Below, one piece after another: positions 52,444-64,000 of a stretch of DNA of 64,000 bases. Made by a program: the position numbers and the translations under genes. The stretch comes from Mesocentrotus franciscanus (taxonomy: Eukaryota; Echinodermata; Echinoidea; Camarodonta; Strongylocentrotidae). The notes beneath the pieces are model-generated. The model was not told the origin of the DNA. It did no database searches and saw only the letters and a list, made by a program, of their open reading frames with translations. The DNA is taken from NCBI GenBank assembly GCA_037976565.1, contig CP137685.1, forward strand, positions 16,863,695 through 16,927,694, written 5' to 3'. The stretch's first letter is position 1. Every line of letters starts with the position of its first letter.

Positions 52444-52939
52444 CAGTGGCGTAATGAGGGGGAGGAAAGAAATCCGCATGACCACCACTCTTATACATGC
52501 AGGCCCCGCGGAACGTTTTTCAAAGTGGGGCGAAACTATTTACGATCTGGTAGAGCGTAGCTGGCGAAGCAAGTGGAGCATAAATTGGCGTGGGGTCCAG
52601 CGGCAAAGCCCCGGCCGGGGTAAAGGGGCGGAGCCCCCGGAAGCTCAGGGGTTTTAGGCATTTAATTACGGTCAGATGAGCACATTTGGATATCTCATTA
52701 TTTTGTAACACTGGCAGGTCACTATTCTTTCTTTCTTTCTTTTTCTCTTTAACATACTTTTTCAAAAAAGTGAGGGGGCTCTAGCCCCCGAGCCCCGCTG
52801 TTACGCGTTATTTTTTGCCCGACTGTAAATTTGGGAATTCGTCATTTTCCAACAAACGCATGGTATCGAATTAGAAATAAACCACGTTTGAATTTTATTA
52901 GGGTGGAGGGGGCAACTGCCCCCCATCAGTACGCCAGTG
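52444..52939. mobile_element. 496-bp hAT-like element beside the palindrome
   Basis: Termini CAGTGGCGTAATGAGGGGG and, inverted, CACTGGCGTACTGATGGGGG are flanked by CCACCCGT (52436-52443) and CCACGCGT (52940-52947), an 8-bp duplication with one mismatch. It carries one unit of the GTCCAGCGGC...GGTCAGATGAGC repeat. Confidence 0.8.
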
Positions 52940-54042
52940 CCACGCGTAGAGGCTCCCAGGCAGAATGCGTTGGCCATTCTCATGACCCAAGCACGAGGTC
53001 TAGCATTGCCGCAGACAAAAAAAAAACACTGGTCAACAAGAAGGACAAAATGTTTAATATTAACTTGCCATTTTTATTTTTCTATGTCAAAATGCCGTTC
53101 ATTCAAATCAGGTTCTGAACATTCTTAAGCTCATTTTAGAAGGTGCTGTTATTTTAAAGCCAAAACACTTTCTGTGTTGGTCTTTCAAACATTCATTGTA
53201 CATTATGTTAAAAATTATGATTTTAAACTAGTCTTTTACCATATTAATGTGTTTTATTGACTTCGTATGATTTAATGCTTGACATCCCAATGAAATTTAT
53301 TTAAAAAGAAAGAAAGAAAAGCAATCGAGGACAGCCAAATGACTTTTTTTTGGGGCCTAAATATTGTATGATCATCTTCTCTGATAACCAGATGTCGTTT
53401 GACTTTTGATTGCTTCTGGCTTGGATCAGGGGCGTCAAACCTTTTTAAGATGGGGGGGGGACACAACGGAAGCGCGTCAGCGCCACGTTCGGCGCTTGCG
53501 CTGTCAGGGGTCTGAGGGGTCTGTGGCCCCCTCAGAAGTTGAAAGAAAACTAAATTAAATTTTCAAACTCATTTGGCGCAATTTGGTGCATACTTTTTAG
53601 TAATTTTTGACTGAAAATCATTGACTAGATTCCAATGGATTTTTTTTCCTGAATGGGGAATATCTTTAATATGTCACTATTACAAAGACTCGGAGACATT
53701 TTTGCTATACAAGCTTTATTATTGTCATTATTATTATTATTCCATGGAGTATCTTGATAACAACAGTTAGGTTTGAAATTAGTTACTACATGTACCCGTC
53801 TTGTTATTCATTATCACTAACATAACGTTTGGTACACTGTTTCGGTATATTTTAAGATATTTGTTTCATCACTTTCGTCAAATATTGAGTGTCCATCCAT
53901 TGTGACACTGTGTAAGACAATACAAAAAAGGCAACTTGTAAGTCATGGCTGTAATTTGTAAAAATGAAAATATATAAAATATTATATAAAGTATAAATAA
54001 AATGGACGAAAGTGAGTAATAAGTGACCATCTAGATATTAAT

Positions 54043-54567
54043 AAAAGGTACTATGTCCCATTTGCAGGCACAAAAAAAAATTAAAAGGTTAAATTCCAAC
54101 GGCATTTGAAAGACGATACTTATTTAGAACTTCCCTCAAAACAAAAAGGCTTGAAAATGGCTTTTTGTGGGAAAATAACGACCATTAGTTGTCGAATCGA
54201 CATAAGTGATTGCAATCATCTAAGTAATAGTCTGATTTTCAGACCCTTGCATGGTCGTACGTTTTGTGCCGCACAAAGATTCAATCAGTTTAATTTTGGC
54301 CATTACAAGTAGTGGGTTATTGATGTAAACAAATGCTCATGTACCCTTTACAGCTCATTTTATGTATGTTATTAACAAAGAAAAAAAAAGTCAGTCAGTC
54401 ACTCAATAGTGTCTGACAGTGACTTCTAGAAAGTAAACAGGTTTCCTTGCATAATTTAAATACTAGGACACTGCTATACGTTTAAATTTCACAGATAGGA
54501 CATACGTGACATATTCATAATTCCTACAAATTTGATGTTGGCTGTAAATGGGACATAGTACCTTTAA
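54043..54567. mobile_element. ~525-bp TIR element nested in the hAT-like insertion
   Basis: AAAGGTACTATGTCCCATTT at the left is matched by the inverted right end near 54541-54566. No coding capacity is seen. Confidence 0.65.
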
Positions 54568-56568
54568 TCTAGAAATTAATTTAATTTAATTTAGGAAATT
54601 TACATTAATCTTGATCTAATGAGACACGAACGAAAGATCTAGATATTGAATATTATGATAACTCTGAAAAATCTCACAATAATATACAAGGTAGCATTCC
54701 ATTTACCATACCGGTTAGTATTAGATAACATTCCATTTATCATTAATTAAATGTCTACAAAATGCTCAGTCCACCTCATGTTAACGATACAGAAAAAATT
54801 ACACAACTTCACTTGAAATAGATAAATAGGGTATGACATATCTCCTGATTAGTGAATCCAAAATTTCAGTAAGTCGAAATGTTACAGCTCGGTGATAATC
54901 ATGTTTTATACTTGAAATCTCGGAGTTTGTGGTAGACAATGTTTAACCAGAGTGGCTAGAAATACCTAGAATACTATGGTTTAACAAACAGCTGCTGAGC
55001 ACCATTTTGTATAGCAAGCTCAAAACATTCGATCAGAAATAACTCGGAAGTTGCGGGCTATATACGATTCGAGTTTAAGAATATACATATGGAAAAGTTT
55101 CAGGCCGAAATTCCACTAAAGTGGATCTGCGCGTGTCTTTCTTTGCTCAGCGCACACAGGTACGTCTCATGAGTAATTCATGACCCTACGCGCCAACTGC
55201 ATACACAGCCACGTAAAGGCGAGTGCGCGGACCATAACTCTCTATGCTAATGAGCTCGGAGTGTCTCCAAATGTGATTGGATGGAAAAGATTAATCTTCT
55301 TACTTGTTCAAGGTTTCCGACGAATGTTTTTTAGACCAATCAGCTTGATTTTGATATATGACAGAGAGGGATCAATTCCGCACTGGAAAGCTAACGCGCT
55401 GTATGCGTAGGGTAATCCGTTGCTGGGATACAGAGTCTCAAACACGGGGTTATCGATTATGTTTCCTGCTTCGAATTGTGCAAGTACGTGCATTGCTATG
55501 GAAGGGTTGGTGTCAAAATTCACTTGAAAATCTTTCTTTCGAGGCATTTTCCGACGCGAATACTTAAAATTATTTTCTCATATTCTGGAAAATACGAGAA
55601 AAAAATATAGACAATAGAAAACCGCTCGCGCCAGCCTTGTATTTTGCAGCATTGCAAAAGTTACACCAATATCTTTGACAAAAAAAAAAAACGGTTTTTG
55701 AAGCCTGTGCCCATTGGTTACAGTACATGCGCGCGAGCATGCGTTCGAGACTGGCCAAAAGACACCACTTTTCCATATGTTTGTCATGTTTCTTAGCAAT
55801 CCTTACCATAACACCTGATTAAATTATGTTTTTGAACAAAATGAATTCAAACTGAAAGTATATTTAAATATAATCCCTTTACTTACATATTTAACTGTAG
55901 ATACTGATCATCATGTATAGAAATAATTGATTTATTCATACAATTTGAGATTTCTTCTAATCAGTATATTACCGAACATGTTTGTTTAAAAAAGAAAACA
56001 TGAATAATTAAAGTGCAACGGCTTTGACCTATGGCAGTGACAACTCGAGATATCAATGCTGAATTGTAATTCAGATTACTAATCTACTATCCTAATCTAC
56101 CAATGAAATACAATTGCAAGTACTGATGCATTTCAAAATGTTTTCTGTGTTATTGTTTTAATTTTTCAAATAAAATATACACTTAAAATGTTAGTGCATT
56201 ACTGTATTGTTGACAGCCCAGGGTAAATAAAGGTCCACGAAAAATGAACTCACAAACAATAAGCCGTATTCATAAAAATAAGTAATTATAACTAGTAAAA
56301 GCTTTAAGTAAAAGCATAAGCTATTTAAGTAAAATGTGTAGCTTAAGTAATTGCTAAAAATCACATTCATAACCTTTCACTTTAAATATGCTAACACCTG
56401 TTACTTGCCGCGGTTAGCAAGTTCTCAAGTACATCCAGTAAATGGCAAAATTACGTTTGATAGAGCGCTCAGCGTATATAGAGTGGGAGGGTCGGCGTAC
56501 ATAATGTAGCAGGAGATATACATTATTATTATATACAAGGCATTTTAGCTGCTAAATGTATATATTGT
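54568..56568. other. Interior of the hAT-like insertion, no gene recognised
   Basis: Mixed AT-rich sequence with short open frames of no recognised family on both strands. Codon patterns do not distinguish any of them. Confidence 0.5.
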
Positions 56569-56697
56569 ATGGCTTTGTTTTCGTGTGATACAAGAATATA
56601 TTGCTCTCGCTAAGACAATCTTAGACTCGTCTTTGACTCGTCCAATATTGTCATAGCTCGATTAATATATTCTTGTATCACACTCAAAGCCATGCAT
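56569..56697. repeat. Short hairpin repeat
   Basis: ATGGCTTTGTTTTCGTGTGA with the following ATACAAGAATATATT is matched by the inverted segment at 56662-56695. About 60 bp separate the arms. Confidence 0.65.
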
Positions 56698-56969
56698 CCA
56701 CTATTATAAATTCCATTAGTCTGACATTTACACTGCACGCGCAACCCTTTAGTTAGGCCATGGTTAGGCCTTACGTTAATTCCGTTATTGTCTATATCTA
56801 AGCCCGACTATGGCTCTAGGGGGACTATCTCCTTTGACACTGGGGTCAAAATCATCTCAAATTCTGATCTAGTTATAATTCCCACTGACAGGGATTGGTA
56901 GTGACGCCACCAAGGCGTCTCTATAGATGCATGAGTGTGTTGATCGACCGCGCGCGGGTCGCGCGAGGA

Positions 56970-57610
56970 GATACGAATTGAATTTGTAATATCACTAATT
57001 CCCATTGCCAGGCGCGTACGCAGCGGGGGGTTTTGGGGGTTAACCCCTCAAATTTTTCATGTGTGTGTTTCGAGCAACCCCTCAGTTTTTTTCAAGTGAA
57101 AAAAGAAAAAAGAAAGAAAAAAGATTTTTTTTTTTTTCGTGCTAAAGGATGAAGAAAAAAAACTGACCTTACCACCCCCCACTGAACAAAATTTCGGTCG
57201 GTATAATTTTCCAATTTTCGGGACAAAAGGAAAAAAATGTGCTCTTAACCCGACCCCGCTTATTCAGCGGCCGGCTAAGTCGTTGCGAAATTTTTCCTCA
57301 AAAACTGGACAAAAAAAAAAAAAAATGTGCTCTTACCCCCTACCCCGCTTATTCAGCGGCTGGCTGAGTCGTTGCGAAATTTTCGGCGCGATTTTCAAAT
57401 TTAAACCCCCCGTTGAAAAAATCCTGCGTACGCTACTGCCCATTGCCATTGGTTTATCACATAAACCCAATTTTTAATATCAAGAAATCGAATTTGTGAT
57501 ATCACAAATTCAATTCGTGATATCACTAATTCCATTTCGTGATTATCACAAATTCGAATTCGTGATACATGCATGTATCACGAAATGGAAGTAGTGATAT
57601 CAAAAAATCG
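56970..57610. repeat. Cluster of TTCGTGATATCAC-type palindromic repeats
   Basis: Short units alternating AATTCGTGATATCAC and complement (57477-57607) resume a sequence that begins at 56975-57000. The hAT-like element at 57009-57438 inserted into this cluster. Confidence 0.65.
57009..57438. mobile_element. 430-bp hAT-like element with perfect 8-bp TSD
   Basis: Termini CAGGCGCGTACGCAG and, inverted, CAGTAGCGTACGCAG are flanked by CCCATTGC on both sides (57001-57008, 57439-57446). A duplicated internal segment (TTATTCAGCGGC, GGCTGAGTCGTTGCGAAATT) occurs twice. Confidence 0.88.
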
Positions 57611-57747
57611 TTTTAAATAGCAAAACGGCTTGCCATACGGGCGCGCATAGACAGACACCTTTTACGTCACTACCAATCTCTTCCCAGGAAGCAGCCATGA
57701 GTCCCATGAGTAATTTATATTATGACTGAATTACAAAAATATATAAT

Positions 57748-58391
57748 GGGTACGTGACCAAAGTTCGCGGAGATTTTTGAAATTATTAGCATATGTGATA
57801 TTCGATCCATGATTTCTCATATTCTACACACATTTATTTATTTCAAGTATTACCAAATGGACGGCAACATTTTTTACTAAGCAAATTGTTTCAACTAGAA
57901 AATTTTCGTCAAAGGATTCCGGAGATATCGCTATCTAAAAATTCGATGTCAGATCGGCGTGCGCGCTGCAACACGAACAAGTCATAAAAACAACGAGACC
58001 TTACTTCGCGCACGGAGGTTAAAAGCTGATTTATCAAACAATGCGATCCATCAAATATAAAGTAATTTCATAATTTGCAAGGCAATATACCATACGATCA
58101 GTTGGTACCACTTTTTACTTACAATTTTGAGGATATCTGCTATCAAAATGAAGATTTCCAGATCCTTATCGGTAAGTTAATTTTTTTTTTCGGAACGGAC
58201 GAAATCCTGCAAAATTGGCCGATCTTTTGTCAATATTTTCTTAATTTCACACCCAATTCCAAAGAAAATTCCGTCTCTGGGTAATTTTATGTTCCTCTTT
58301 CCATTGGTGATATCAGATTTTCGAAATCTTACCGATTCTTTGGAGATAGCGAACTAAGGTCACGCGCGAACTATGGTCACACCACCATACT
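57748..58391. mobile_element. TIR element, GTGACCAAAGTTCGCG family
   Basis: The left end GTGACCAAAGTTCGCGG and the right end, inverted TATGGTGGTGTGACCATAG then TTCGCGCG, are related. The same terminal words occur at 42202-42228 and in the hairpin arms at 43030-43054. Boundaries are approximate to a few bases. Confidence 0.55.
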
Positions 58392-58915
58392 AGTTAAATA
58401 TGATTGATTTTCAGTACAATGAGAACAAAAAGTAAATAATACCAAATTGCACCAATTGCTTTTTTAGCTTCTCAGATCGTCTGGTCCTGCAGGTGGAGTT
58501 CAAAATTATCGTACGCTTTCTTTAAAATCCAACAAGTAATAAGACTTGCCCTGGCATTTACTATACAAAACATGATAAAGGTGTGTGCCACGGGCAACGG
58601 GACACAGGGTTTGGTCTTACACAGTGCAATACTTGAGCTTCATGATAAAGGAGGTCAAAAACATGGGGGGGGGCATGTCCCCCCGTCCACCCGGCTCCTA
58701 TGACGCCCATGACTTGGATAATGAGGTTGCTGTGCAGTTAAAGCAGGAAAAATCTCTCATCAATATATTGCTTCTGGCACTCCTCTCCTGTGAACAGATG
58801 AAGACATTAATTCATTAAAAATTATACTATTTCATGAAAAAGAATCTCAATTTGAGTAAACTGTGCATTTCCTATATAAAAAATGAAACTTGATCACCAA
58901 ATAAACATCACTAGA

Positions 58916-58921
58916 TTTATT
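58916..58921 (-). terminator. UBE2D: Candidate poly(A) signal of UBE2D copy B
   Basis: The minus strand reads AATAAA about 800 nt after the copy B stop codon, at the position equivalent to 35199-35204 in copy A. The hAT-like insertion ends ~200 bp further downstream, so it lies outside the predicted transcript. Confidence 0.55.
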
Positions 58922-59719
58922 GTGATATATCATAAGAAACACTTTTTAAATACTTTTAAGCATGGTAGAAAGGAGTGATGCATGGTCACATGTTGTCATT
59001 CGACCAATTAGATTGCCTACATTACTAGAACCTGTTTTATATCTGTTTTATATATAAATATATTACTCTGAGTCTCAAGGGTTCACTTTCATGTAGGGAT
59101 AGTATCAGCAGCTCAAATTGAAAACAAGGCAAATAATACCACTTATGTTTGTTCAATGCTAACACACTTTATAGTTGGAATATATGTAGGTAATCATCTA
59201 GTTCCATATTTTTTTGTCTACGTAAACAAATCTTTATCATGGTGTAAAAGAGGATTCCCCATTTCAAAACTTGATCGCTCATTTCAAGATGTCAGCATAT
59301 GTGACCCCGTGCTATGCAGTGGTAGCATCAGCGTGCATGTTTGTGCCTTGGTCTACATGATGAAGACATACATGACTATTGTGCTTCTACTCTTTGAGAA
59401 GTAAACAATTTTTTAGTCACCTTACTTATAGTTGAGCAAAATTTATCTAATTACAAAGATCCACACATTTATATTAAAAAAAACAAAAAAGACACAACTC
59501 TAAATTCTTCTATTACAAAGAATTATCACATCTGTTCAGAATGGCAATACCTGCTCCACTCTAGGTTGCAAGTTTCACAAAATTTTCTAATGTTACATTT
59601 TGTGATTTTTTTAAAAGGGCACTCAGAGCACAGTAAGAATAGCCATGCAGAGTATTTAGATTATTTGGTATTGTTTTCATCTCACCTTAACGTTGACAAA
59701 ATGTTGTAAAGTAGTGAGG

Positions 59720-64000
<4,281 letters not shown>

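Larger units (their letters stand above)
49995..53355. mobile_element. ~3.4-kb element with ~33-bp TIRs, host to nested elements
   Basis: The left end CCCAAACAAAAAAGTTGTTT continues into GGTTGTCCTCGAC. The right end inverted reads CCCCAAAAAAAAGTCATTTG then GCTGTCCTCGAT. Paralogous copy A shows the uninterrupted flanks (CATAAGG and CCTAAATATTG) but with 39 bp between them, so the insertion came with a small deletion or A gained bases. No transposase is visible. Most of the interior consists of later insertions. Confidence 0.75.
53427..58711. mobile_element. ~5.3-kb hAT-like insertion in the UBE2D copy B 3' flank
   Basis: Starts CAGGGGCGTCAAACC and, inverted from the right end, CATGGGCGTCATAGG. 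It is flanked by GCTTGGAT (53419-53426) and ACTTGGAT (58712-58719), an 8-bp duplication with one mismatch. Copy A has the intact site GCTTGGATAATGAGG. No hAT transposase (dimerisation domain or DDE) is readable. The two subterminal regions differ, so the ends may come from separate but related elements. Confidence 0.72.

Overview
This is a repeat-dense nuclear segment from an animal: intron-containing genes with metazoan splice sites, dispersed non-LTR retrotransposon fragments, tRNA-derived SINEs and many short DNA transposons with target-site duplications. The frequent TAGGCCTA and ACATGTACATGTA words, the GC-capped hAT-like mini-elements (CAGTGGCGGATCCAGG termini) and the protein matches suggest a marine deuterostome, most likely an echinoderm. 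That assignment is an inference from pattern memory, not a search result.

Three real protein-coding loci are supported. (1) A complete CYP2-clan cytochrome P450 gene lies on the + strand, with seven coding exons from 9988 to 22980. The exons total 1494 nt (497 residues) and join in frame at every junction. (2) A complete UBE2D/Ubc4-5-class ubiquitin-conjugating enzyme gene lies on the - strand, with six coding exons from 44982 down to 36034 and exactly 147 residues. (3) A second, tandem head-to-tail UBE2D paralogue lies on the - strand. Only its last three coding exons (63251 down to 59720) are in the window; the rest is beyond base 64000. This copy has lost the E3-docking pair F62/K63 (now I/M) and Arg90.

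Layout: 1-3290 diverged non-coding repeats; 3297-4986 a Penelope-like element with a hammerhead ribozyme in each inverted terminal repeat; 5030-6495 a ~240-bp tandem array; 7538-8953 a hAT-like element and a mariner-like element; 9988-22980 the P450, whose introns hold two antisense LINE fragments, palindromic elements and a tandem array; 23539-34400 SINEs, foldback elements and AT-rich or pyrimidine-rich DNA with no gene; 34420-44982 duplication copy A with the complete UBE2D gene; 45890-49545 degenerate minisatellites, including an inverted one; 49782-64000 duplication copy B, whose 3' flank is split by a ~3.4-kb TIR element and a ~5.3-kb hAT-like element, each with smaller elements nested inside.

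The P450 is probably an endoplasmic-reticulum monooxygenase and the UBE2D genes are cytosolic/nuclear E2 enzymes. Nothing indicates that the two loci work together. The main biological interest is the divergence of the tandem UBE2D pair, and the paralogous flanks, which date insertions as empty versus filled sites.
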